Shown piece by piece: positions 9,962 through 21,190 of a DNA stretch of 64,000 nt (positions within the stretch are counted from its first letter, which is position 1; every line of letters starts with the position of its first letter). Origin of the DNA: Leptobrachium leishanense (Eukaryota > Chordata > Amphibia > Anura > Megophryidae); contig CM019063.1 in NCBI GenBank assembly GCA_009667805.1, forward strand, positions 56,466,881-56,530,880. The letters are read 5' to 3'. Under the pieces are notes generated by a model that was not told the origin of the DNA, made no database searches, and was given only the letters and a program-made list of their open reading frames with translations. A program made the translations under genes and the position numbers.

Positions 9962-11440
9962 AAAAAAACTTGCTGGCTGTGTGACAAGACACAGAAGATC
10001 ACCTCAATTCACAAATGTTTTAACCCCTTAATGACCCCTGACGTACCCTGTACGTCCTGTCCTCGGGTCTCCCTTAGACCCGCGGACGTACAGGATACGT
10101 CAGCGGCGCCAAATCCCCCTCCCGCCCGATACTCACCTCCCTCGTCGGATCCCACGGTGATCTGGCAGGGAGGAAGCCTGCCCATGTGATTTACATGGGC
10201 AGGCGAGGCTGATGACGTCGCCACACTGCGTGGTGACGTCATCAGAAGGTGCCCCCATGTAATTCAATGGAGGGGAGGGGGGGCTCCTTCGGAGCCCTCT
10301 TTCTCCCCAACCATTGAAGCTAGCAAAATGCTTTTTGCACCGCTGAAAAGGGGAGAGTCTCCCCTTTTCAGCGGTGTATAGCATTAACCGTTTCGCCGCC
10401 GGATCGCGTTTTAGCGCGAATTTGCGCCAAAACGCGATTCGAATCTGGAGGTGGGCTGACATCTTGGATGTCAGCGTAGCCTCCAGGTCCCCCCCCACCC
10501 ACTGACAACCTCACCATATGTGTGAGGATGTCAGTGGGCCAGTTATCCCTCTAGCTGCCATGTAGAGATAAGGGGATCCTAAGGATGGCAGCTAGATGGT
10601 CATATTTGACATCATTTGAAAGGCCTGATCATGGCCTTTCAAATGATACCAAACATGACCAGGTTTGGTTTAAAAAAAAAATTAAAAAAAAATAAAATAA
10701 AATAAAAAAATGTGTTTTTTTTAAAAAAAAATTTTGGTCTGGGGGGGTTTAATTAAATAGGACCTAGGCTGACATCTCAAAATAATTAGCACAAAATGGT
10801 CAGAATGAGCGCAGCGCACATAAGTGGACTGGCTCAGCAGTGAAAGGGTTAAAAGGTAAAAACATGTAAAAATTGGGTATTTCTATTCTCGGGATAAAAT
10901 TTGGAAACTATTTAGCCGGGGTCTTTATTGGTGGTTATAGCTTTAGGGGATTAAATTACGTATAGTGTGTTTTTACCATTTTTTTCATCATATTTCATAT
11001 TTTTTTATATTAAGTTATTGGATATGATGGAAATAATGGTATTTCTAGAAAGTCCATTTAATGGCGGGAAAAAGGGTGTATAATATGTGTGGGTTGAATA
11101 AACGAGTAAGAGGAAAATTTGACCTAAACCCTAACAGCGCAGAAACGTAAAAACAGCAGCGGTCACTAAAGGACGGATTTGTGTAAAACCGCCCGGTCAC
11201 TAAGGGGTTAAAGAAATTAGTGAGCCCCAAAATACTGCGTGGTACTGGATGTGTGACAAGACACAGATCACCTCAGTTCACAAATGTTTTAAAGAAATTA
11301 GTGAGACCCAAAAAGATTTGCTGGCACAGTGACAAGACACAGAAGATCACCTCAATTCACAAATGTTTTCAACAAAGTTGTAAACCCCAAAAAAACTTGC
11401 TGGCACAGTGACAAGACACACATCACCTAAATTCCCTGAT
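9962..11440. repeat. About 75-bp minisatellite split by a piggyBac-type element
   Basis: Units share GTGACAAGACACAGAAGATC, CACCTCAATTCACAAATGTT and AAGAAATTAGTGAG. One piece lies at 9962-10019, the others at 11212-11440. An intact unit shows the uninterrupted GTTTTAAAGAAATTAG, the empty site for the element at 10024-11207. Confidence 0.8.
10024..11207 (-). mobile_element. piggyBac-type non-autonomous element, TTAA-flanked
   Basis: Flanked by TTAA at 10020-10023 and 11208-11211. Termini CCCCTTAATGACC and GGTCACTAAGGGG. Subterminal hairpin around GACGTACAGGATACGTC and an internal hairpin TGAAAGGCC/GGCCTTTCA. An inverted copy lies at 12760-13929. No transposase. The TTAA target points to piggyBac; Kolobok also uses TTAA, so the superfamily is probable, not certain. 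Confidence 0.8.
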
Positions 11441-11857
11441 ATTTGGTAGAAATGAGACACCCCCATACCCCCCCCCAGTAGCGTGGCAGACCGGCAGTAA
11501 CAAGACACAACTATCTCCTCTGAAATCGCCTCTGAAATGCGTGCAGAAGTGCTGCGTGGAAACGTTATATAGTGTGCTGCGGGACTTAGCTCTGTGAGCC
11601 CATGATTGGGCAAAATTTGCCCAATCAGGACTCTGAGCGGTGATTGGCATAGTGTTGAACCAGTCTTGCACCAGACCTGTGGTCAGGTGCAAGGCTGTAG
11701 CCAATTACGAGCCTCAGGCTAGTGGGAAAATGCATTGTGGTCCATTGTGGTCGAACATGCGGCGAACACCCGGAAATGTTCGGTGTTCGCGATCTGCTCG
11801 AACAGGCTAAGTTCGGGTCGAACCCCGAACCGTCGGAACCCGAACCGCTCATCCCTA
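11441..11857. mobile_element. hAT-like right end, left limit unknown
   Basis: The last 100 bp are rich in GAAC/CGAAC motifs and end CCGCTCATCCCTA, the terminus seen in the hAT at 28509-30406. The left end and target duplication were not found. The part before about 11740 has no recognised match. Confidence 0.45.
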
Positions 11858-11904
11858 ATTGTCACCTGTAGTTATCTAATCAACAACAATGGAATAGGGC
11901 CCTA

Positions 11905-12015
11905 TTTGTCGTAGGAACTACATTTCCTACAAAGCTTATCCAACCTGGTGGCTGAGCATCATGGGGAATGTAGTTTTAAGATATCTGGGGAACCAAAGGT
12001 CTCTGACCCCCCTAG
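11905..12015. mobile_element. Degraded MITE of the ACTACATTTCCC type
   Basis: Contains AGGAACTACATTTCCTAC, GGCTGAGCATCATGGGGAA and AAGGTCTCTGACCCC, matching the layout of the small hAT MITEs at 17996-18127 and 36222-36357. Ends are too worn to set precisely. Confidence 0.45.
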
Positions 12016-12082
12016 ACAGAAACTACACTGCAAGCGAAAGGAAAATTATGTGATTTGATGACTCATCCATCAAAGTTTCTTT

Positions 12083-12268
12083 GTGTATCTGAACATAATT
12101 ACACGCGGAGAAGTCAGAGAGCATTGCAACACACATTCTGCTACCAAATCATGTAGGCGTTCCATAATGGTATGGGTGATCACCTCGTGGGTGTCACGAG
12201 TTATACAGAGTGCACTGCTTCGTTGTTTACGTTCAAGACACATGAAACATTTTTACATAAATAGGTAG
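12083..12268 (+). pseudogene. Possible Tc1 transposase relic
   Basis: A 61-residue frame reads R-S-I-M-V-W-V-I-T-S-W-V-S-R-V, resembling the G-S-I-M-V-W-G-C-F-T-S-x-G-V block of Tc1 transposases. Nothing else around it is recognisable, so this is tentative. Confidence 0.25.
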
Positions 12269-12581
12269 ATCCCCTTCATATGCATGCACCTGCCGTCAGC
12301 TTAATTAACCACTAATGTTATTTATTTTACAACTCCAAATGGAGTTTAGTGAGTTTTTTGGCAGCTCCCAATCTGCCTGCTCTTCTCATGGAGTCGGACA
12401 TTTTTTTTTAGCTACCTCTCTTTCATGGGAGGAATTAAACATCAAAGCTATGTGATTGACGGCTCAGCCCAGGATGGCTCAGAGGGGATGCAGTGTTCAG
12501 ACAGCAAGGATGCTTCTAATATTAACTCTAAAAGGCTGAAAAGTTTTTTTCTCCCCATCCCACTGCTGAGCTGCAATGCAA

Positions 12582-12602
12582 ACACACACACACACACACA
12601 CA
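12582..12602. repeat. (CA)n microsatellite
   Basis: About ten CA units in otherwise unremarkable sequence. Confidence 0.9.
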
Positions 12603-12759
12603 CTCTGTCACATTCCGTGCTGTTTGGATCTGCCAGTGCCCTGCAGTGCTTTCCATGCTGCTCGCTGCCTGGCACCTTCTGACATTAGGAGTCCTCATGA
12701 TCACGCGTCAGGCATGATGGCAGAACGAGACGTAATGACGCGGCGGACACTGGGTTTAA

Positions 12760-13929
12760 CCCCTTAGTGACCGGGCGGTTTTACACAAATCCGTCTTTTA
12801 GTGACCGCTGCTGTTTTTACGACCCACACATATTATACACCCTTTTTCCCGCCATTAAATGGACTTTCTAGAAATACCATTATTTCCATCATATCGAATA
12901 ATTTACTATAAAAAAAATATGAAATATGAGGAAAAAAATGGTAAAAACACACTTTTTCATAATTTAATCCCCAAAATCTACAACCACCCAAAAAGACCCC
13001 AGCTAAATAGGTTCAAAATTTTGTCCCGAGACTAGAAATACCCAATTTTTACATGCGTTTGCTTTTTAACCCCTTCACTGCTGAGACAGTTCACCTATGT
13101 GCGCTGCGCTCATTCTGACCATTTTGTGCTAATTATTTTTAGAAGACAGCCTAGGTCCTATTTAATTAAACCCCCCCCCCCCGACAAAAAACTTTTTTAA
13201 AAAAAACATTTTTTTTATTTTATTTAATTTTTTTATTATTTTTTTATTTATTTATTTTTTTACATTTTTTTTAAAACAAACCTGGTCATGTTTGGTATCA
13301 TTTGAAAGGCCATAATCAGGCCTTTCAAATAATGTCAAATATGACCATCTAGCTGCCATGAATCGGGAGATATGGGGATCCTTAGAATCCCCTTATCTCT
13401 ACATGGCAGCTAGATGGTTAACTGGCCCACTGACATCCTCACACATATGGTGAGGTTGTCAGTGGGTGGGGGGGACCTGGAGGCTTGGCTGATATCCAAG
13501 ATGTCAGCCCCCCTCCAGGTTTGAATCGCGTTTTGGCGCCAATTGGCGCCGAAACATGATCCGGCGGCAAAACAGTTAATGCTATACACCGCTGAAAAGG
13601 GGAGACTCTCCCCTTTTCAGCGGTGTATAAAGCATCTCCCTAGCTGCAATGGTTGGGGAGATAGAGGGCTCCGAAGGAGCCCCCCCTCCCCTCATTTGCT
13701 TTGCATGGGGACGCCTGCTGATGACGTCACCACGCAGCGTGGCGACATCATCAGCCTCGCCTGCCCATGTAAATCACATGGGCAGGCTTCCTCCCTGCCA
13801 GATCGCCGAGGGATCCAGCGAGGGAGTTGAGTATCGGGCGGGAGGGGGATTAGGCGCCGCTGACGTACCCTGTACATCCGCGGGTCTAAGGGAGAGGATG
13901 TACAGGGTACGTCAGCGGCCCTTAAGGGG
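12760..13929 (+). mobile_element. piggyBac-type non-autonomous element, second copy
   Basis: TTAA at 12756-12759 and 13930-13933. Termini CCCCTTAGTGACCGGGCGG and GTCAGCGGCCCTTAAGGGG. Interior matches 10024-11207 in opposite orientation, including GCCATTAAATGGACTTTC, the TTTGAAAGGCC hairpin and the GATGTCAG block. The two copies face each other about 1.5 kb apart. Confidence 0.8.
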
Positions 13930-13989
13930 TTAAAGCTCCGTGTCTCACATCAGTCGTTGCCCTGGCATGGTTTAAATATCCTCTCAGTG

Positions 13990-16914
13990 CTCTGTTATAC
14001 TTGATTTTACTACTCTGTGTATCGACTCTGGCAAGGCTGACTCTCTCTCTCTGTGTACCGATCCTGACAAGGCTGAATCTCTCTCTCTCTCTGTGTACTG
14101 ATTCTGACAAGGCTGACTCTCTGTGTACCGATCCTGTCAAGGCTGACTCTCTCTCTCTGTGTACCGATCCTGACAAGGCTGACTTTCTCTCTCTCTGTGT
14201 ACCGATCCTGACAAGGCTGACTCTCTCTCGCTCTGTGTACCGGTCCTGACAAGGCTGACTCTCTCTCGCTCTGTGTACCGATCCTGACAAGGCTGACTTT
14301 CTCTCGCTCTGTGTACCGATCTTGACAAGGCTGACTCTCTCTCGTTCTGTGTACCGGTCGTGACAAGGCTGGCTTTCTCTCGCTCTGTGTACCGATCCTG
14401 ACAAGGCTGACTCTCTCTCGTTCTGTGTACCGGTCTTGACAAGGCTGGCTTTCTCTCGCTCTGTGTACCGATCCTGACAAGGCTGACTCTCTCTCGCTCT
14501 GTGTACCGATCCTGACAAGGCTGACTCTCTCTTGCTCTGTGTACCGATCCTGACAAGGCTGACTCTCTCTCGCTCTGCGTACCGATCCTGACAAGGCTGA
14601 CTCTCTCTCGCTCTGTGTACCGATCCTGACAAGGCTGACTCTCTCTCTCTGTGTACCGATCCTGACAAGGCTGACTTTCTCTCTCTCTGTGTACCGATCC
14701 TGGCAAGGCTGACTCTCTCTCTCTGTGTACCGATCTTGGCAAGGCTGACTCTCTCGCTCTGTGTACCGATCCTGACAAGGCTGACTCTCTCTCTCTCTCT
14801 GTACCAATCCTGACAAGGCTGACTCTCTCTCTCTCTCTGTACCGATCCTGACAAGGCTGACTCTCTCTCTCTCTGTGTACCGATCCTGACAAGGCTGGCT
14901 CTCTCTCTCTCTGTGTACCGATCCTGACAAGGCTGACTCTCTCTCTGTGTACCGATCCTGACAAGGCTGACTCTCTCTCTCTCTCTCTCTGTACCGATCC
15001 TGACAAGGCTGACTCTCTCTCTCTCTCTCTGTACCAATCCTGACAAGGCTGACTCTCTCTCTCTCTGTGTACCGATCCTGACAAGGCAGACTCTCTCTCT
15101 CTCTGTGTACCGATCCTGACAAGGCTGACTCTCTCTCTCTGTGTACCGATCCTGACAAGGCTGACTCTCTCTCTGTGTACCAATCCTGGAAAGGCTGACT
15201 CTCTCTCTCTGTGTACTGATCTTGGCAAGGCTGACTCTCTCGCTCTGTGTACCGATCCTGACAAGGCTGAATTTCTCTCTCTCTGTGTACAGAAACTGGC
15301 AAGGCTGACTCTCTCTCTGTGTACCGATCCTGGCAAGGCTGAATCTCTCTCTCTGTGTACAGAACCTGGCAAGGCTGACTCTCTCTCTGTGTACCGATCC
15401 TGGCAAGGCTGACTCTCTCTGTGACGGAGAGTCCCTATAGGGTGATGGGGAGCCTTTAAGCCTTGGAGGTTGAAGCCTTTAAGACAGGGATATGGCATAG
15501 TAGCTAGTAACAGACTCAAGCTCAGACTTGCAGAACTGGAAAACAAGAGGATAGTGCAGAATACAGACACACTATGAAGCCCTGCACTGGATATAATTTC
15601 TCCTCTAAAGACAGATGCAGGACTGGGGATAGAGACAATGAATTTCGCAAGCTGCAGGGCAACACCTAATACTAAAAGATACAACAGTACAGACTGATGA
15701 TCCAAACACTCCCAGCCAGGGAGTACAGACAAAGCCCTGAGTACCACTCAACAGCAAATTGGCTTTGTGGCCAAATGCTTGCTGAGTGAAATAGTTTAAA
15801 CTATAAACAGCCAGAATACTCCTGAAACAGACAAGGAGAGATCCAAGAATCCAAGCCAGGTCATACACAGATATTATCAGAACAAGAACTGTAGGAGACT
15901 GACGAGAGAGCAATCCAAACACTAGAGCCAGAGGTTCATACACAGGATATCAGAACAAGAACTATAACTAGAATATTACAGGGAGCAGGAACTAGGTAGA
16001 TAACAATCTATCCTGATCCAAGGATCAAGGGAAATCCTGGCCCTATATATAGGGCTGAACAGGTCATGTGACCGCAGACCAATTAGCCCAATAGATGGTC
16101 TGCAGAGCCTGAAAAAAACAGGAATCCCTGCTACCACCAGCAAGGGGCAGGGCAGAGATGTGACACTCTCTCTCTGTGTACCGATCCTGACAAGGCTGAC
16201 TCTCTCTCATTCTGTGTACCGATCCTGACAAGGCTGACTCTCTCTCGCTCTGGGTACCGGTCCTGACAAGGCTGACTCTCTCTCGCTCTGGGTACCGGTC
16301 CTGTCAAGGCTGACTCTCTCTCGCTCTGTGTACCGATCCTGACAAGGCCGACTCTCTCTCGCTCTGTGTACCGATCCTGACAAGGCTGACTTTCTCTCGC
16401 TCTGTGTACCAATCCTGACAAAGCTGACTCTCTCTCGCTCTGTGTACCGATCTTGACAAGGCTGACTCTCTCTCGTTCTGTGTACCGGTCCTGAAAAACC
16501 TGGCTTTCTCTCGCTCTGTGTACCGATCCTGACAAGGCTGACTCTCTCTCGCTCTGTGTACCGATCCTGACAAGGCTGACTCTCTCTCGCTCTGTGTACC
16601 GATCCTGACAAGGCTGACTCTCTCTCGCTCTGTGTACCGATCCTGACAAGGCTGACTCTCTCTCGCTCTGTGTACCAATCCTGACAAGGCTGACTCTCTC
16701 TCGCTCTGTGTACCGGTCCTGACAAGGCTGACTCTCTCTCGCGCTGTGTACTGATCCTGACAAGGCTGACTCTCTCTCGCTCTGTGTACCGATCCTGACA
16801 AGGCTGACTCTCTCTCGCTCTGTGTACCGATGCTGACAAGGCTGACTCTCTCTCGCTCTGTGTACCGATCCTGACAAGGTTGACTCTCTCTCTCTCTGTG
16901 TACCGACCCTGGCA
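13990..16914. repeat. 38-bp minisatellite, about 55 units, split by an LTR
   Basis: Units read GTGTACCGATCCTGACAAGG then CTGACTCTCTCTCGCTCT, with a (CT)n part of variable length. Two blocks: 13990-15419 and 16171-16914. The minus strand has few stop codons in any frame, which creates long repetitive ORFs (up to 536 codons) without coding meaning. Confidence 0.93.
15420..16165 (-). mobile_element. Solo LTR inside the minisatellite, duplication CTCTC
   Basis: Begins TGTGACGGAGAG, ends GAGATGTGACA, and is flanked by CTCTC at 15415-15419 and 16166-16170. Orientation is inferred as minus from a TATATATAGGG box near 16043. No internal region or partner LTR. The minisatellite resumes in register after it. 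Confidence 0.72.
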
Positions 16915-16959
16915 TAGTTTTATAGTATTTTATTAATGTGGTTTTCAATCAGCCTTGTC

Positions 16960-17560
16960 ATTAGGATAGTCCTGGTTGGGGGGCAACCTGCCGCCATGTC
17001 ACATAAATAGCCCCTCTTTTCTCTATTTCCATTCTTTGATGTGGATCTTGTGTGTTTTTTGTTGGATCATTTTTTCCTTCTTATTTTAAAAGATTGCTGT
17101 ATTGACGATTTGAATATTTGTTTTTAACGTGTTCTGAAAGTTTTCCAAGGTATAACAAGATGGTGCCGCCGATAGGATGACTCGTGATCTTCACAAGATG
17201 GCGCTGGACATTTACTGATTGGTTAGCGCTTCCACTTCCGCTCCCACCAGAAGTAGAATGACAAAGATTGAATATGGGATTTACGATGGGCGGATGTGCG
17301 TTTTGGAGTGGAGCGCATGCCATCTGCGTCATCAAAGTGGACTTATCATGCGGTTCCTGGCAGCATGCAGGGCAGGGCCAATTAAGATTGTTTTGGCACA
17401 TTTTGTATTTAAGAAGAATTGGTATATGGGACACATTATCCCTGATGAAGGCATAACATAAGACGAAATGCGTTGTATGGTTGTCCATATGCATTTTTAT
17501 TATATACTGAGTAAATCCCTTGTTTAATACTAGCGCCAGCCTTCATTATTTTTGTAAGGT
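16960..17560 (+). mobile_element. Retroposon fragment bearing a hammerhead-like motif
   Basis: Contains a hammerhead-like motif at 17436-17480, then TTTTTATTATATACTGAGTA and a CTAGCGCCAGCC block. Limits are approximate and no target duplication was found. The content resembles the 3' regions of Penelope-like elements, by inference from the ribozyme motif. Confidence 0.45.
17436..17480 (+). ncRNA. Hammerhead-ribozyme-like motif 2
   Basis: Perfect first box CTGATGA (17442-17448), then an extra A, a weak stem II, GAAA (17465-17468) and TGCGTT. Stem I pairs only partly (TTATCC against GTATGG). Likely a decayed copy. Confidence 0.4.
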
Positions 17561-17995
17561 TGATCCTCTTTCTTCTCCTTAAAGAAGTTCCTGAGAAGCA
17601 GCAGCCAGGTCTCCGCCGAGGTTCTGGGTGAGAGCCGGTCCCAAGGAGGTGACCCAAATTAAACTGCATCCGGAATGCACCGGGCTCTGTGTACAGGCAC
17701 CGATATCTTGTTATCAGGGGGGATCCGTGACACTTTGGCACAGTACTCAGACTTGCAAAACCTAGAACATAGACTAGAGAACCACCAACTTCAGCAGGTC
17801 TAGCATCAGTTGACAGGGGACACTACTGTTGAGGGAACTTGACCATGACTCAATTCATGTCACCGCTGTCACAAACATCCCCACCCCAAATGCCAAGTGT
17901 CACATCAACAAATCTGCAGCAGGGTGGCCAGCTGCCCTGCCGAACTTGCCGTGCTTGTTTACGAGCTTCAAAATCCCCAATTTAATCATTTAAGC

Positions 17996-18127
17996 CAGGA
18001 ATAGGCAACCGTGGCCCTTTAGATGTTTTGGAACTACATTCCCCAAAGGGCTTAGCCACCCTGATGAGTGACTGAGCATCATGGGAAATGTACTGTAGTT
18101 TCAAAACACCTTGGTTGCTGACCTCTG
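17996..18127. mobile_element. Small hAT MITE (132 bp)
   Basis: Ends CAGGAATAGGCAACC and GGTTGCTGACCTCTG; interior has GGAACTACATTCCCC and GAGCATCATGGGAAATGTA. Flanks ATTTAAGC and ATTTAAAAGC suggest an 8-bp duplication with later change. Same family as 36222-36357. Confidence 0.72.
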
Positions 18128-18632
18128 ATTTAAAAGCACTGTAAGCACCATGAAACAGCCGCTCGCGGTGCATTTTCTCTCAGGGTGACAGCCTAGGGCT
18201 GCCGGGTGATTGCCAGGCGGTGCAAGTTGGCAGGTGTGCGCTAGATTGTCTTACATTTATAAATATGTCCAAAATCTGCAGAAAGTGGCTTCATGGTATT
18301 CTAGAAAAAAAATAACCTGCACATCACAAGCTGTCTGAAACTAAATGTAATGTTAAATATTTACTGAGGGATTTCAGCCGAACGCATCTGCGGCGTATAG
18401 GAATATTAATAGCGTGATGATGGTGGGCAGCGATTAGCACAGCACACCTTTATGCAGGGTACAAATTGCTGTCAGATGACTTCACAGATTGAATCGGTGA
18501 TACAAGAACCTTTTCTATTATCTACCGAATGATTCAATTCCTTTTTTTTTGTTCTTTCTAACATTATGATGGCTTTTCCAGAGCTCACAATTCCAGAGTG
18601 TTAAGCAATGCTAAGCAGATTGAATCCCATTA
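18128..18632. other. No feature recognised
   Basis: Unique-looking sequence without terminal repeats or useful open frames. Confidence 0.45.
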
Positions 18633-19730
18633 TTAACCCCTTTCTGCCGCGGGGTGTACGATACCATCCCCGCGGCAGGTGGACTCAACACCGCGGGATG
18701 GCAAAAGCACGCCCTGCTGGCGTCTATATGGAGCGCATCTTGAACTCAAGCCACCACCTGCAGCCAATCACACGTGCGGCGCATCAGCTGCGTAGGCAGA
18801 CCGGAGGAGGCGCCTGCTGCAGCAGCTGGAAAATGGGGCATATAAGTAGGCCACCCCGACATTAAGACCCACCCACATTTTTCTGATTTTAGAACATGTC
18901 GGATAAGGGATACTTAACTTGTAACCTATTAGAACTTCTGTAGAAATTTACATGTAACCCTTTCACTGCTAAGCCATATGCCCTATTTGTATTTAACCCC
19001 TTAGTGACCAGGCAATTTTACCATTGTCTGGCCAAAAGTGCTCACTATTGCGCTGTTTGCGTTCGGGTCTAATTTTCCTCTTACTCGTTTATGGACTCTC
19101 ACGTATTATATATTGTTTTTCTCGCCATTAAATGGACTTTCTAAAGATATCATTATTTTTCCTCATATTGTGTAATTTACTATAAAAAAAATCTGAAACA
19201 TGATGAAAAAAATGGGAAAAACACAGTTTTTCAAACTTTGTCCCCCAAAATCTGCAACCGCCCAAAAAAGACCCTGGCTAAATAGTTTTAAAATTTTGTC
19301 CTGAGTTTAGAAATACCCAATTTTTACATGTTTCTGCTCTGTGTGCGGAGCACATTTTGAACATTTTATGCCCATCATGTTTAAACATCATGTTAGTCCT
19401 ATTTTATTATAAGACCCAGACAAAAAATCTTTTTAAAAAATCTCAATTTTTAATTATTTTTTTTACATTTTTTATTTTCTTTTTCTTTACACCAATCACA
19501 GTCTGGCCTTTCCAATGATACCAAACATGACCCTCTACCTGACACCGTTTGGGAGATACGGGGGTCCAAAGGACCCCACTATCTCTACTTGGCAGAAAGG
19601 GGTTAACTACCCAACTGACATCTTCGCACATATGGCAGTGATGTCAGTGGGCGGTGGGAGGCCCCGGAGGCTTGGCTGAGATCCAAGATGTCAGCTACCT
19701 CAGGGAGAGAACCGCAAACCTAAGTCCATA
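18633..19730. mobile_element. TTAA-type element(s), nested or truncated
   Basis: TTAA followed by CCCCTTTCTGCCGCGG at 18633, a hairpin CGCGG/CCGCG, then a second TTAACCCCTTAGTGACC terminus at 18993. From there to about 19700 the sequence follows the piggyBac-type copy at 12760-13929 (GCCATTAAATGGACTTTC, GATACCAAACATGACC, AAGATGTCAGC). GGCAGAAAGGGGTTAA at 19591-19606 pairs with the first terminus, so either one element spans 18637-19602 or two are fused. Confidence 0.55.
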
Positions 19731-20309
19731 GGACTTTCTTGAGGTTTACGCTTTCGGGCTGCGATCCCTGCACAATGTCCTTCTGGCAAGAATGCGCAGC
19801 GCTGCTGAGGGATCGCAGAGGGAGACTAGGAACTATTTGTTCCCAGCCTCACTCTGCTAGTGGCCAGAAGAAGTGGTGGGTTGGACCACACTTCACCCCG
19901 TAGGATGAGAGATGAGTATATGACTTTTAGGGACAGGGTTTAGGGAGTGTCAAATGATTTCGCATTTACAGAATCATTTAAAACCAGCTTTTAGAAGGTT
20001 CTAAAAGCTGGGCTTGTGCGTTCCAACAGTAATTTGCGCTAGCACTTTGTAATATCTTACTTATCGAAACACTAAAAATAGATTGCGCTTCCCATGTTAA
20101 GTATAGGAAACGTTTAAGTACATTAAGCTCGCGCAAGCTGTGAGGCGCTACCTGATTTCATCGTGTGGCGTCAAGATCGGAATATCGATGCCAGACGATA
20201 ACGTTATTTCCCCTAGCGCTAACGATTATATAATGAGACGCTTCATAGCACCAACTATGTAATAGTGCCCTAGCTATGGTAATATTGCTCTTGCAGCCAG
20301 ATATCTGGG
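19731..20309. other. Mostly unassigned; MITE-like end at 20248-20271
   Basis: No genes. GCACCAACTATGTAATAGTG followed by CCC matches the terminus of the MITE at 7421-7551, and the region before it has alternating GCGC motifs, so a diverged member may fill 20020-20271. A hairpin around TTTTAGAAGGTTCTAAAAGC lies near 20000. Confidence 0.4.
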
Positions 20310-20327
20310 CAAAGTAAATAAGTGTAA

Positions 20328-20713
20328 GGGGAAATAGCCTTTAGGCGCACGTGGTATACGGGTCAGCTAATTTACTGATATATATGGCCAAATGTTTGAA
20401 CACAATTGTGGTGGCTAATAAATCCCTACAATGAAGGGTTTATGTTTACTTATTTGCTTGTTAATTAGGATATACACAGTCAAAAGTTCATAGGTCCTTC
20501 TTTATAATCCCCCAAAGTTTAGAACGGGTCCTCTTCTTTGGTCAGCTCAACAGGGCTTTCGGACTTTCTATGGGATATGCAAAGAGAAAGAGACCATTGC
20601 GCGGCATATAACACTGGTTGTCCCTATTTGTCCCCTAGGGGGTACTTACAGGATTCAGAGCCCGTGTCCTGGCTCTGAGGGGGTACTCGCTTGCAGGGTG
20701 TCTTTTGTGGCAA
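20328..20713 (+). repeat. Inverted arm, left (locus 1)
   Basis: Reverse complement of 26008-26395. Differences seen: GTTGTCCC against GTTGCCCC, ACTTTCTAT against ACTGTCTAT, and one extra G in a G run. Confidence 0.85.
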
Positions 20714-20718
20714 CCCTT

Positions 20719-21190
20719 TGATAAATTTGGATTTAAAGCAAACAAAACAAACTCCCTATAATAATTACCATTTATGAAATTTCAATAAACCTTTTCTAGT
20801 TTCTTCTCATATATCAAAGTTGAAAACTGGGCGCGGCGCATCACCATGGCGAGAGACAACAAAATCAGCCACAAAGCAATGTAGCGTCAGTCCTGTCTGA
20901 AATATCCTTCCTTAGACAGGTCTTTTATTAGATTTCAAAGAACTTATAGCCAATCAGCATACAGATACATTTCTACGTCAGAGTTTAACCAACAGTGAGC
21001 CAAAATTACTATATTGATTCAGAGATGGCTTTTTCTAGCATACACTTTTCACACACCCCTTCCTGCACACAAAGGAAATGGCTAAATTCCACAGGCTAAC
21101 ATCCTATGCAAGTAAAAGACTTGCAGGGTTTGACACTTATAATGGGGGGGGGGTGGATTCACACTACCTATCATATTAAAATACCTTTCA
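20719..21190. repeat. Left LTR (472 bp)
   Basis: Starts TGATAAATTTGG, ends AATACCTTTCA. Nearly identical to 25303-25774. Confidence 0.92.

Noticed and set aside
13922..15747. Minus-strand ORFs of 430-536 codons
   Set aside because: They read through the 38-bp minisatellite; all three frames are open and the peptides are rotations of the same repeat. Part of the longest one lies in a solo LTR.
17560..17731. Right end of a further LTR (GGATCCGTGACA)
   Set aside because: The end resembles other LTRs here, but no matching start or 5-bp duplication was found.
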